In this document: positions 32,241 through 43,849 of the stretch, one piece after another
Position numbering within the stretch: the first letter of the stretch is position 1
Layout: every line of letters begins with the position of its first letter
Origin: Phytophthora hibernalis
Taxonomy: Eukaryota > Oomycota > Peronosporomycetes > Peronosporales > Peronosporaceae
NCBI GenBank assembly: GCA_012656075.1
Contig: JAAKBF010000122.1
Span: 147,645-211,644 of the forward strand
Direction of reading: 5' to 3'
DNA: 64,000 nt
The notes under the pieces: generated by a model
Databases searched by the model: none
What the model was told of the DNA's origin: nothing
Seen by the model: the letters and a program-made list of their open reading frames with translations, nothing else
Translations under genes and position numbers: made by a program

Positions 32241-33269
32241 CCCTCAGCGAGGAGCTGTTTGGGCCGGACGCGGAGATCGTTGGGTGACTCAAGTCATTTA
32301 TGCGGCGAGGTCGTGGATTACTGCGGTCAAGGTTGTGAATATCTCGGACAAGATGCTATGGATTGACAACAGTACTGTGATTGCCAGAGTGGTTGAACAG
32401 GGGTTCTTCCCGCGAGCAGGACAATTTGTGCGGCCAGGCAAAACGCAGTATCAAGAATGGCAGCAACTGTTTTACGAGAAAACGGTGTCCGCTCAAGCTC
32501 AGATGCGCGCTCGACGCCTGGAACAAATGGTGTCTGGTCAAAGTTCTCCCAGCGTTCAAGCACCTGAGTATCCATGGCCGTCTAAAATTGTAATGCGACC
32601 AGGTTCGGGGACTGCTGAAGTGAAAATGATCCGAGTGAATCCGAAGCCGAAGCATCTCCGAGTCACGTTTGCGGAAGTTGAAATCAAGGAAGAAAGCTTG
32701 ACCGCATCTGAACCAAAAGACAAGGGACGTCGGAATTCAGACTATATCAGTTTTGGAAGAAGTATGCGTTCAAGGACCTGACATTCGCGGTCAAGAATCG
32801 AGTGAATCTACTTGAAACGACTGAGGGCATTGAAGAACCTCTACCTCCTGAACGTATGTCTCCCAGAAATGTCGTTCAGGTCGAATGTCTGAGTACAGAT
32901 GATTTTGAAGATGAAGGTTCAGGTTTTTCGACTCAGGGTTTTGCAAGCACACCTGTGCGGAAGCTGGAAGAAGAATATGCAAGGTGCATGCGTGTTTCAG
33001 CTGAGGAGTTGGACCTAGAACCGCCATTCTAAATCCGAGAAGGCAGTGATATGATGGCACCGTTACGCGAAGACCTGATCATGTTACCTGAAGTTCAGGA
33101 TTTAAGCCCTGAGTGTAAAATTGAGGATGCGGATGTTGGTGTTTCAGGGGTCACAACTCCAGAAATGAATGAGATGATGAGGAAGATCCTGAAATACCAT
33201 CGGAAGATTTTCTTAGGTGATGGGAATGCCGCTCCAGCCCCGCACGCGGTGTCGTGTGCGATTAGGAAG

Positions 33270-34290
33270 TTGGAGATGTGCGTCCAGTGTCTCAGCGTGC
33301 AAGACAAATTGCCCCGCATTTGTCAGTCAAGGTTTATGAGTTGCCCAAGAAGCTCCTCGAAACGGGTTTGATTGAGCACTCTGAATCGGCATGGGCCTCA
33401 CCGATCGTAATCGTTCTCAAGAAAAATGGAGTGGATATCAGGATGTGTATTGACTATCGACTGGTGAATGAATTTATCAAGCTATCACGCTATCCCTTGC
33501 CCCTGATCGATGATCGATGATTTGCTGATCGGCTTCGAGTTCGCGATGTGGTTTATGAGTCTCGACATGGCAAGTGGTTTCTGGGCGGTGCTCATGACTG
33601 AGCGTGCAAAGCTGATTTCAGCATTTATTTGTCCGTTCGGACATTTTAAGTGGATACGGATGCCGTTCGGTCTCAAGAACGCGCCCCTAGTATATCAAGC
33701 AGTGATAAACAATTGTCTGCTGGGATTTGTGCGCTTGCCACCGGAAGAAGAGGCTTTGGTTGATCGAGACGTCTTAGAGTTCCTGGATCTGAATGCTTCA
33801 GACTCTAAACGCAGCGAAGTTCAGGATCCTGAACGCACATCTGCCGACGATCTTGAACGCAGCGAAGTTCATCTCTCGATTTAACCGAGCAAATGACGGT
33901 GTTCAAGCGTAATATACCAACCCCTCCTCAGAGATGGGACCTGTAGTTCGTATATTGACGACATCGCACATGGTGCTCCGACTTGGGACGACCTTTGCAC
34001 GGATCTGAATGCCTTTTTGTTCAGATTGCGTTACTGGAATATCTCCGTGAGCCTTCCGAAAAGTAAATTTGGTAAGCTGAGCATTACGTATCTATCTCAT
34101 GAAATTAGCGCGGAGGGTATTCGAGCTACGCCCAAGATTGCGAAGTCCGTTCAGGAGTTACCATTTCCGTCTACGCTCAAGGGAGTTCAGTCTTTCTTGG
34201 GAAGTTTGAACTATTATCACAAGTTCATCGAAGATATCCCCGTGGTCACGGCAGTACTTTACGAGCTGAACGACAGGTCGAGACCTTGAA
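33270..34290 (+). pseudogene. Gypsy reverse transcriptase domain, frameshifted
   Basis: RT motifs in order: ELPKKLLETGLIEHSESAWA and SPIVIVLKKNG (about 33340-33430), RMCIDYRLVNEF, MSLDMASGFW (the first catalytic aspartate, about 33560), MPFGLKNAPLVYQ, then SYIDDIAHG carrying the YxDD motif (about 33950). The thumb-connection part LSHEISAEGIRATPKIAKSV and FLGSLNYYHKFI follows. A 6-base duplication GATCGATGATCGATGAT near 33510 and an extra block before YIDD interrupt the frame. The gene cannot make an active enzyme as written. Confidence 0.9.
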
Positions 34291-34760
34291 CGCGCCAAGG
34301 AAGCGTTTGAGATCTTGAAACGGAAAATTTTGTCGACTCCTATGTTGCGTCATCCTGACAGCATGAAGCCGTTTATCATTATCCCGCATGCTAATTCATG
34401 GGCGGCATGTGCCGTTGTGGGTCAGATGTACGATGGTAAGATCCAACCTGTGCGGTTCACCGGACGAATATTGAACGAGTCTGAGATACGGTATCAACTT
34501 CCTGAAAAGGAAGTCTTAGCGGTTCTCAGAGGTGTGCAGCTGTTCAGACCACTGATATTTGGTACTGGATTTCTACTGAAGATCTATACCCGGTATTCCG
34601 TCCTACGATGGTTATTGGGTTCAAACTCCACTGAAGGAAGACACTTGAAGTGGGGGTTGGAGTTGTCTCGATGGTCACTGGAAATACATAAGGTTCAGCG
34701 AGATGAAGATGGAAGACTATTCAGTGCAAGCAGCCAAATCCACCCTCGGTCTCTCACGCA
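34291..34760 (+). pseudogene. Gypsy RNase H-like domain; element ends abruptly after it
   Basis: A_KEAFEILKRKILSTPMLR...PFIIIPHANSWAACAVV...ILNESEIRYQLPEKEVLAVL...WGLELSRWSLEI matches the RT_RNaseH_2 region of Gypsy polyproteins. Homology fades after about 34740, and no integrase zinc finger or DDE core is found before 35200. The element is therefore truncated at its 3' side. Confidence 0.82.
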
Positions 34761-34837
34761 AAATGGTGTGACTGACCTATACACTCACGTGCCTGGTAAG
34801 CATTCTCTACTGGGGCCACTCGCCAGGCCCCCAAGCA

Positions 34838-35150
34838 TGGTAGGTGAAGTCAAACGATTTTGCACACAAAAGAAACTTAATGTCTTGCGTCTTGGAAATG
34901 GGAGATATTTAGGATGGATATCAATGTTTCCGGACGGCAAGTCTTGCGTCGGAGTGATGATCTACAGGAAGGTGCATTTAAGCGATAGGTAGTTAGCGTT
35001 TGTTCTCGAGGCTTCTCATTCGAGAATTTCCTCTCGCGCTCGCGGTTATTAACCCACCTCACCACACCCTCATTCATTGTAGGTGAAGTTAAACGATGTT
35101 TCCTCCAAAAGAAACTAAATGTCTGTATCGGAAAGTAGATATATATGGCA
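34838..35150 (+). repeat. Diverged direct repeat of about 75 bases
   Basis: 34838-34915 and 35076-35150 share GTAGGTGAAGT(C/T)AAACGAT and AAAAGAAACT(T/A)AATGTCT. These may be ends of another, unrecognised element that cut off the Gypsy copy. Confidence 0.6.
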
Positions 35151-35229
35151 GAGTAAGCTTGCCATTTGTGGCGACAACGGTGGTGGCTAATAGCCACCAC
35201 CGTTCATTCTGTCACCACTACACATGCAT

Positions 35230-35373
35230 TTACACTACATGATCAGCGCGGCAACAGGCACCATAGTTTGGAGCAGCACCACAAGCACATATACTAGTAG
35301 CATTCTCAGAAGAAACACTTAGTACTGTTGTAAGCAGCAGCGCTGTCGCTATTAATAGCGCCGCCTCGAGCAT
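35230..35373 (-). CDS. Candidate small secreted cysteine-rich protein (47 aa)
   Basis: The ATG is at 35373-35371. A hydrophobic N-terminus (LEAALLIATALLLTTVLSV) would serve as a signal peptide, followed by a short mature part with four cysteines (ICACGAAPNYGACCRADHVV). An in-frame upstream extension to 35556 lacks protein character. It sits alone between the Gypsy relic and decayed sequence. Size and layout suit a small apoplastic peptide, but no family was recognised and the ORF could be chance. Confidence 0.3.
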   Translation of the reverse strand: MLEAALLIATALLLTTVLSVSSENATSICACGAAPNYGACCRADHVV

Positions 35374-35619
35374 CGGGCACGAGCGGCGAGTATCGGGACA
35401 TGCTGCTCGCGACTGTGGACGGCCGCTAAGCAGCGATTTAAGTAAGCGCCATGTTAATGTAGTGTGAGGCTTGGTGGCGCCAGCAAGCGCGCTGCCGTCA
35501 GCTGCGTGTTCACGCAGGCGTCCATGTGTCCTCCACCACTCGCGGCGTCCCGGCAATCCTCTATGCCGAAACCCTGCAGTGTGATCCCATCCCCCAATGG
35601 GGGTTTACACTGAAGGGTG

Positions 35620-36500
35620 AGCTGTCTCCGATCCGGACAACGATTAACTCAGCATTGGTGGTCGTCCTATTACGCGCGGTGCCCCAGCAGGCCCCATGAC
35701 GAATATCAGAGCAGATTAGTTTGGCTCAAAGCATTTGGGGACTTCGACCGTTTCGTTTGCCGCACCACCGGTGTGTGGATATCGCCACTACGTCTGCTTG
35801 GTCTCACTGGACTGCCATAGCAAGAGCCAATTGTGGTAAGGTTTGCTGTAGACGCTGCCTTCGTCATGGCGCAAGTACTGAATTGCACTACAGGCTCGCG
35901 ACAACATGGACCCGAAGGCCAAGCACACTACGACCTGCATGCTCTTGCAGAAATCAACCGCCATTTTCTCGGACGATGTCGCTCGTTAATTGAGATAACG
36001 CACCGGCGGTGGTGAATCACCGCGTGTTTCGAGTCCAGCGTGAGTCTGGCTTGAGTGTCCGAGGCCGTGATGACAAGTCCTCGACGAGCAACTTCAGGAT
36101 TGGGATTGGTGGCAAACCTTGCTGACGCGTTCAGAAGCCACCTCCTGCGTATGGTTGAAATGTGTCTCCACAGCAACAGTGGAACGTGCTGAGCAACAAT
36201 TCGGTGGGACTGATGATCAAGACTACGTGGGTGTGGTATATAAGACGCGATTTCAAGTTGTGAGTACGCTGGCACTCATGGTCTGATCGGCTCGACCGCG
36301 CGATCATGATGAAGAAGCTCAAATATCGGAACGACGAAGCGCTATCTCATAGTAGAAGACTCGTACAAGCGAAAACAAAACTCCCAAGCGAGCCCCTCCC
36401 CTCCGCCGCGCAAACGTCTCCATACTCCAGTTGCTGTGAACGCGCAAGTGAGCTACATGCTCCCTCAAGACAGAGCTCTGAATTGTGCGAAACGTCGTTA
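35620..36500 (+). pseudogene. Decayed coding sequence, family unknown
   Basis: Protein-like pieces occur in different frames (VRFAVDAAFVMAQVLNCTTG, ALAEINRHFLGRCRSLIEIT at 35833-36010). No domain recognised. The start shares ACAACGATTAACTC with 22306-22320, hinting at a common repeat. Confidence 0.3.
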
Positions 36501-36609
36501 GCGTAGCGTCTTAGTCCTTGGTGACAAGGTACAAACACAGTGATTTGGGTTTGAGTCGGCACATCCTAAGATTTGAGACGCGTTAACTGTTTTAGCGTGT
36601 TGTTTTAGC

Positions 36610-37430
36610 ATGCAATTCGGCAGGATGGACTCAAGACTACGCTGGCCGTCACTACCTACTCGTTCCGCTCGGTTTACCTGGCTCCGGGCAATCTGCATTG
36701 TGGGGAACGTCAAATATCTCATTGCAGACCAGCACGTGCCTGGCAGCATGACGGTGTTGGCGGTCAGTCACTTCATCGTGGGCGTCTGTGCTAGCAACCG
36801 CAACGCGTGTCACGCGGATATGGCCTATATCATGTCCATCAACCACAGACTGCTGTACCTCACCATACTGATCACGGTTGTGTTCCTCGGCTACGCGTTG
36901 ACCCCCGGTTTGGGCAGGCCCGTGGTCAACATGGACTCGTACTTTGGATCTTCCACTTCAACAAGTACACGTCTTCAGTGAACAGGCTCGGTGCCTCGAC
37001 GACAATGCCCGAACCGATTGTTAACGTCGGTGCGGCGGTCTTCATCAACTTCAACGCACGCGGCATCTTGTCGGTGCTCGAGAGGGTTAACGTACTGCTG
37101 TTCATCGAGGTGATGGGCAGTGATCCTGAGAGGGTGAGCGCCTGCAAGATGGCCACTTGGTGAAGATTGGCTTCGTGATGCTGCTGGCTGGCAACGTGCA
37201 GGTCGTTCTGGTCCCAGCAGAGCTCTAGTTCTCGCAGCTTGCGGTTGTCGAGGTACTGGCATCGAGTGTGGGCTGTCCGATCACGGTCGCGGTGGTGCTG
37301 GTCGTGTTCTCGCAGTTGCTGTTTGTCGCCCTAAGGGCATGCGCAAGGGGCTGCTCGGCTCTGCTGCGTGCATTGTGTGCCCGCTTCTGCCGCCGACGTC
37401 CAGTGATCTGTAACACTGAATTGTGCACAC
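36610..37430 (+). pseudogene. Decayed multi-pass membrane protein gene
   Basis: Segments in successive frames encode hydrophobic helices: MTVLAVSHFIVGVCASN and LLYLTILITVVFLGYALTPG (36740-36910), EPIVNVGAAVFINFNARGIL (37010), IGFVMLLAGNVQVVLVPAEL (37165) and ITVAVVLVVFSQLLFVALRA (37280-37340). The family was not recognised; frame breaks show it is not intact. Confidence 0.45.
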
Positions 37431-37943
37431 TAAACATGGTGTCGATTTTATCCGCAATAAAGCTAAAATTAGCTCAGTCGTATTTTGTTGCAAATGTTGT
37501 TTTGGGATCATGCGATTGGCTGAAACTACCTGTCGCTAACGACTAAACGTCGCCAAGGACTAAGACTCTACGGTATTTCCGAATGTACACGATCAATGAC
37601 GAGGTTACACCGACGACACCTGCGTCGCTGTGCAGTATACACACTTGAAAGTGCCGGTTAACCCTTCTACTACGAGATTACGGATAATCCGGAATCTAAT
37701 TTATAGAGGTGAAAATATTCAGCTATCTCTGCAACAGGTCTGCGGCGGTCCAAATCCGCATATAGATATTTGTATGTGATAAATTTTAACAGGTCGACTG
37801 TAATGTCTGTATCCCGTGCGACATGAAATAATCAGGAAGCGGGTAGGGTTAAGGATATTAGAATACAGATGACACGCGGGCCTTTGTGAGCCTTTCATTT
37901 CGAGATCTGCTCCGGAGGAGAGACAATCACTCCTGACTTTGCG
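37431..37943. other. Intergenic, no gene seen
   Basis: No supported feature; TTAACCC at 37657 could be a piggyBac-type end, but no partner was found. Confidence 0.4.
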
Positions 37944-39861
37944 ATGTTCGTCTACGAGAAGTCCTTTCAACAGATTTGGCGCGAACTGATCAAGAAAGGC
38001 TGGACCTACCGGAAGTTGACCGGCCTAAGCAACGACCAGAGCTATCTACCCCCCGGTGGAAATCTCACGGGAACTGAAGGCTCAGACTATTTTATTAGTA
38101 AATTAATTTGATTATATCCGCGTCTGACAATAGCAAATCTAACACTTTTCGACTAGGTGAGGAGAGTTTGCTGCGCTACTGCCGTCGCCAAGGGTGGCTT
38201 GTCTTCGCAGTACCGCCACCGAATCCCGCACCGACGCAACTCGCTACCGTGCCGCCCGATGCTGTTGCGACGCAACCGGCTACCGCGCCGACGCAACCTG
38301 CTGTCGTGCCTCCCGATTCTGCTGCGCTAACACCACCCGCAGCTAATCCGACTCAGCCCGCTGTAACGACTGCTGAAGAGAAGAGGCCTGCTCCTGCCAA
38401 GCCACGAGCCACGGCAAAAGCCACCCTCCTGACCAACAGCCTGCTGCTGTGAGAACCGTCGCTGCGCCTGCCAAGAAGAAGACACCGAGGAAACCACGTG
38501 CTGCAAGAAAGTCGACTGACGCTAACCAAGGTTCGGGGGCGAGAGGTAGGCAGCGGGCGTCACCATCCAGCACGCGACGTCGAAACGGTACATCCTGCGG
38601 TTTGCATATTCGTGCCATTTACATACACTGACGTTTTGGTATTATGGATGATACAGTTGCACGTGAGCCGAATGCTACTGCACACCGAATGCTACTGCAC
38701 ACATTCTGGATGCTGTAGAAGATTGTGTCACGGATCCTCCGTTAGCTGTGAATGAGAATCCTGATCTCGCTGTTCCGGCTTCGTCGAATGTTCGCGCTGT
38801 TGCTGATGCACGTATACCACTCGACGCCTTTGACTCGGATGATTTTCTGGATGCACTGCGACGCGTCCGCCTCTTTGTGTCAAGTGATGAGGATGATATG
38901 AATGTTGGCGGCGGCGATTGGCTTCTTGCCCTCGACTTCGGAGCCGAAGGCGACGAAGAGTCCATATTGTTGAACGAGGACGAGGAGGACGAGGACAAGC
39001 GTGATGCTGATGCGAGTGCTGCTGCAGCAGTTGATGATAGTGATGCTGACGCGGAAGACGCGACTGGCCACGAAGCAGACGAAGTCCCGATTGAGTTCGA
39101 TCTAACTGAAGAAGACTTGGACATATTTCGAGCGGATGAATGGGATGTGTTCATGGAGCGCGATTCAGACCAAGTGCTTTTGAATCCTAGACCTCTCTAC
39201 GACGGACCGTCCGCCCCCATACGAGCTGCGTTGGTGTACACAGCGAATCTTTTGGCAATTTTCTACTTTTTCTTTCCGAAGGAGTTGTGGCGGATGATTG
39301 TTGAGCATACAAACCAGTTCCGCCTAGAGAGTATTGACGGGATCGCTCAATCAATGCGAGAACATGCTTAGCAGAGACGCCAAGTGGTTTGATCTATGAT
39401 TGTGCTCTCGGTCGAAGAATAAAAGATCAAGCTCAGACGAAAGAACCCAATTCAGCCGCACAAGATCGTTAGATTCATCGGTCTCCTCATCGCATGTGCA
39501 CTGGAGCCACGACGAGACGGAGCCTCACCCCCAACAGGAGCACACACTTGAGAGGACAGAAGAGATGAACGGCACAAAGCGGCGCCAGTGGCTCTGCAAT
39601 GTGTGCTCAGCATACGCTGGTGCGGGTGTCCGCATCTTCGAAACCAGCTACTTTTGTGCTACCTGCTCGCGCGCCAAGAAGGGAAGAGTAACTTTGTGCA
39701 ACAAGGCGCGCCGACTGCACCGCGGGAGTGCTCTTACTTGCAACGAGATGTGGCATCAAAGCTGGAAGAATGGCACAGCCATCCCTGCGGGGCTGCAGGA
39801 CAAGATCATGTTCGTCAACAAGCGGAGACGGGAGGTTACTAGCGAGGCCGACGAGGAGTAA
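37944..39861 (+). pseudogene. piggyBac-like element derivative lacking its catalytic core
   Basis: An N-terminal domain seen in oomycete piggyBac-derived proteins (FQQIWRELIKKGWTYRK, ATG 37944) is followed by a proline/alanine/threonine-rich linker (38210-38400). Next come an acidic aspartate-rich region (38870-39130) and the start of the DDE_Tnp_1_7 domain (ANLLAIFYFFFPKELWRMI at 39240-39300; IQPHKIVRFIGLLIACAL at 39448). The sequence then jumps straight to the C-terminal cysteine-rich domain (RRQWLCNVCSAYAGAG, YFCATCSRAKKG, EMWHQSWKNG at 39580-39780). The central region that should carry the catalytic aspartates is missing, an internal deletion of about 300 codons. Two or more frame breaks also occur. 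The element would be non-autonomous. Confidence 0.75.
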
Positions 39862-40853
39862 CTATTGGAAGTGAATGAGAGGCTTTGCTGAATGAGTGTC
39901 ATTTTTGTGTGCACATGTTGTCCCGTTGTTACCTAGTATGTATCCGTTTTGCAGGGAAATCGCAATGCAGAGTGTTTCGTCCTGTCCTTGAACTGCACAT
40001 CACCCTTCACCAGCCAATCAGTAGCCTTCATTTGGCCACGTGTCTTACGAAAGGGCTTGATACAGGGTATAATGTACTGATTATCCGCCATACGTTAATT
40101 CATATATTAAGAGTAGCGAATTCTCCGGAATTTCCTTGATCGATTGGCGATTACTCTGGCAAATACGGTACCGGTATTATAATATTTATAATAATATAAA
40201 ATACTATAGGCCATTCTTGCAACTCGGATTACAACTCTGCTAAAACTAACACTGTCATAAGATGAGGTATAAAGTGCCATCGAAATGAGTGTGGTGGCTC
40301 ACGATTCTCATGAAAGCTACCAATTGATTTTTGATTTTTGATTTTGAAGCGAGGTGCATTAATGTCATTTAGTGTTTCTCCTAACGACACCTAACGCCCA
40401 TACCCGTCCGCCGCCAGTAGTGCATCAGTCGGTTTTGCGGTGATGAGGTGTGCAGCGCACGGGCCACCACCGCCCTAAAGCTACCAATTGCTGCATAAAG
40501 CTTAAAGTTATGTCGCACAAACCCTCCCAAGCATGCTATGCTATTAATATCTTCACTGCAACCAAATCGACTCAGTGGGAGCTACAAAACTGCTCGCTCT
40601 CCGTCGTGCGAAGTCCTCCAGCCGCGTTAACGACTGCTGTAGAGCAAGCCCGTAACAGTAGCCCATTTATGAACTGCCTCGTACCCATTTGCATCTACTA
40701 CCTAGACGCTCAAAACACGTGTAGGGGTTTAGATTTTCCCCGTCAAATTTTAGCCGCGGCCACTCGACGGTAGCCAGAGAAGCACCACGGTTCATGTCGT
40801 AGCTTTGTCTAGAATTTGTATACGGTTGCATCCTATCCATCAGTGAGTAGCGC
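39862..40853. other. Intergenic, no gene seen
   Basis: AT-rich in places; only short unsupported frames. Confidence 0.45.
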
Positions 40854-41012
40854 TCATTTGGCCTTCAAGTCCGTGATCTCTACGCGAACGACCAGCTTTA
40901 TCATTTGTGTGCAGTCGTAGCAGTACGTGCTGCCGTCCTCGTTCGGCGGCATATACGTCGTGGGATGGCTTACACCAACCTGGCGTGGCGATGTGTTGGG
41001 GTCTTCGTGCGT
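40854..41012 (-). pseudogene. C-terminal coding fragment, family unknown
   Basis: A 52-codon frame without ATG reads NTSPRQVGVSHPTTYMPPNE then DGSTYCYDCTQMIKLVVRVE and ends TDLKAK. It looks like the end of a real protein, cut off at its 5' side. Confidence 0.35.
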
Positions 41013-41755
41013 TCATGCTGCTTCGCTACACGTTATATTTGTTTGCAGCCTCCATTTGGTTCCGTTTGCAGCCTGACTAGTTTTTGACTTGTCTTTTGTA
41101 AAGGATTGGGTTGCAAACTTAGGCGATACTTGCAACAGTGCGAGCAACTAAAATTGCAAACGATACGGTGCAGCCAGCCAATCAGCGATGGCGATTGTCA
41201 GAAATACGTGTACAACCCTGGTTGTAAACGGCTGGTATGTATTAATACATGTAGCACTGGAATTGTGCTCCTCCACCTGGACCGCCTGGCCCCCAACAGC
41301 TAAACCTTACAGCTAAACCCCACTGCGAGCGCTTTTGAGTTCACATCGCGAGAGCCCCACGTGATCGAGTCGACAATTAGCCCCGGTCGAGTAGCTCCAG
41401 GATACCAGCCAAGTGACGCTTTCAACGTTCAGCTAAGTCCATTCGCGCCGGACATCGACACTGGTTCGAGTGCCCCAGTTTCACATCAACAGTTGCTATA
41501 TCAAGTCGACCAAGACTAATGATGAAGCTTCTGTAAACAACTTCTTTGTCGGGTCGGACACAGCTCGCCTTTCGTCAGCGAAGTCGACCGAAAGGATCAG
41601 TTCCGACTTCAAGTTCAGCCCTGAGACTTTTTTCTTCGATGTTTATATGGCTGCTGTCAGCGAACTTCCACCATGTACCCGGGTATGTGCAGCAGTTCTC
41701 ATGGTCACTTTGTAAGTCCTCGAGTATCGATCACTTGAAGTCGCCGTCAACGATC
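41013..41755. other. 5' flank of first NRT2 gene
   Basis: No other gene supported. A weak initiator-like TCACTTTGTAAGT near 41704 lies about 50 bases before the NRT2 ATG. Confidence 0.35.
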
Positions 41756-43437
41756 ATGGACAACAACACGAATTTTGCCCCGCAGTGGCGCATTCCATCG
41801 AGAACCAATAGCCGACAATCGCCCGAGCGCTTCGCACCGACGCTGCAGGAGTTAGGGACTTATGCTGCAAACAGAACGGAACGCGCAAGAACGATCACCG
41901 TCGTGGACTTGGAGCTCCCAGATAGTAAGAGTGACAATAGTTCAAGCTACCAAGTCGCATCAAGCACTGCGTCTCATCGACGTCGTGAATTCCACCACCG
42001 AGTCAACTCGTCCAACCGTCCGTCGTTCTCGCTCTTCACTGACCCGTTGCAAGCTGACAAGGCCACAGAGATTCGGCTGTTTAGCGTCGCGCGTCCTCAT
42101 ATGAGAGCCTTCCACTTGGCGTGGTTGTCCTTCTTCGTGGCGTTTACGGCTGGTTCTCGATTCCACCGCTCTTGCCTTCCATCAAGAAACAGCTCAAGCT
42201 CAGTCAAACCCAAGTTGACAACTCAAACATCATTTCGCTGGCCAGCACAATCGTCGGACGTCTTTTGGTTGGCCCTCTGTGCGATCGCTATGGCGCCCGT
42301 AGTGTCCAAGCTGCACTTCTAGTGATCGGAGCCATTCCTGTGGCATCCGCTGCTCTGGCCACCGACTATGTCGGCTTCATGTGCATTCGATTCTTCATCG
42401 GACTCGTAGGATGTTCGTTCGTGTCCACCGCGTACTGGACGTCGTCCATGTTCTCGAAAGAAGTCGTTGGGAGCGCTAACGCTATTGTTGCTGGATGGGG
42501 CAACATGGGCGCTGGCGCAACGTACCTTATCTCGCCGCTGCTTTTCGACCTGGTGACGTTGCATGGCGGCATTTCTGACAACGTCGGCTGGCGAGTCACA
42601 CTGCTCTTTCCAGCTTTACTGATGGTTGTTGTGGGGGTGTTCACATACTTCTTCTCGGACGATTGTCCACAGGGCAATTACGTCGAGATGAAGAAAACTC
42701 ACGTGATGGCTGAGAGACCCAAAGGCGAATTGATTCATGGCTTCATTACGGTGGCCAAGCAACCTGTCGCCTGGATCCTCGCTTTCCAGTACGCATGCAG
42801 CTTTGGCGTCGAGATCCAAGTCCACAACGTGCTCAGTCTTTACTACTTCGAGGATTTCAAGAAATCGGATTGCAATCCTACTGCGGACGCGGATAGCTGT
42901 CGTTTGCTAACACAGACAGAAGCTAGCCTCATTTCATCCTGTTTCGGTCTCATGTGCCTTTTTGCTAGAGCAATTGGCGGCTACATCTCGGACGTGAGCA
43001 ACAGGCATTGGGATATGAAGGGCCGAATTTCTGCTCAGCTGGTGTGCTTGACAGGCCAAGCTACGCTTTTGTTCACATACAGTCATATTCATGCAGTGGG
43101 GTGGAGTATCCCCTGCTTGATCGCTTTTGGCTTCTTCGCGCAGGCATCGACAGGCACAACATACGGAATTGTGCCTTACATTTGCTCAGACTACACGGGT
43201 GTGGCGTCTGGAATTGTGGGTGCGGGTGGAAACATGGGCGGCCTCGCTTGGGGATTTTTGTTCAAGTTTGTAGGAAATCGGGCGTTGTCGTTCCGATATT
43301 TGAGCTTTTTCGTCATGGGGGCGGCTATCTCATCAGCTTGCATCCGTGTGAAGGGCGAACGATCGCTGTGGAGCCGTGAACCCTCAAAGTTCACGCGTCG
43401 TCGAACCAACCAGACCGTCCACGCCTTTTATGTGTGA
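41756..43437 (+). CDS. NRT2/NNP-family nitrate transporter (copy 1, one frameshift)
   Basis: High-affinity nitrate (nitrate/nitrite porter, MFS) of the cell membrane. It starts MDNNTNFAPQWRIPSRTN with a long hydrophilic N-terminus and ends TNQTVHAFYV. Diagnostic features are the helix 2 arginine in ASTIVGRLLVGPLCDRYGAR, the nitrate signatures GWGNMGAG (helix 5) and GAGGNMGG (helix 11), and the helix 8 arginine in CLFARAIGGYISD. One base is missing near 42147 (FFVAF then GWFSIPP needs one more T), otherwise the protein is complete at about 560 residues. It belongs to a cluster of NRT2 copies leading to nitrate reductase and is likely co-regulated by nitrogen supply (inference). Confidence 0.9.
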
Positions 43438-43849
43438 GTTATCTGTAGTGTTCATTTATCCTAGCGGGCTAACAGCAGTGAAGTTGCATGTCGTAGTCAG
43501 GTGCAAAAATAACATCGTGTTCAGATGTGGACTCGACAATGCCTTGACGATATTGCGCACTCGTGATGTCACCTTTAGGGACGTTGGGTGAGCAAGTCGT
43601 AAAGGCTTTGGCGCTTGGTTGTAGTTGTACGTCTTTCTCTCAACTCAAGTTTAATCCAGTTGATCTCAATTTGCTGCCATTTCATAATTTGCAGCTCAGC
43701 GAAATCTCTGGCGCCGTTCTACTTTTCCGACTAAACGCCGCGAAATGCAATGCATGGCGATGAGCTCTGCAAAATCGTTCAGCAGCGCTCTACCGACTGA
43801 CTCATTTCCACAATATTTGTGAGCAACTTGCAGTAACATGATGATGACA

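Noticed and set aside
37657..37690. piggyBac left end at TTAACCCTTCTACTACG
   Set aside because: No inverted partner ending in GGGTTAA was found downstream of the C-terminal domain.
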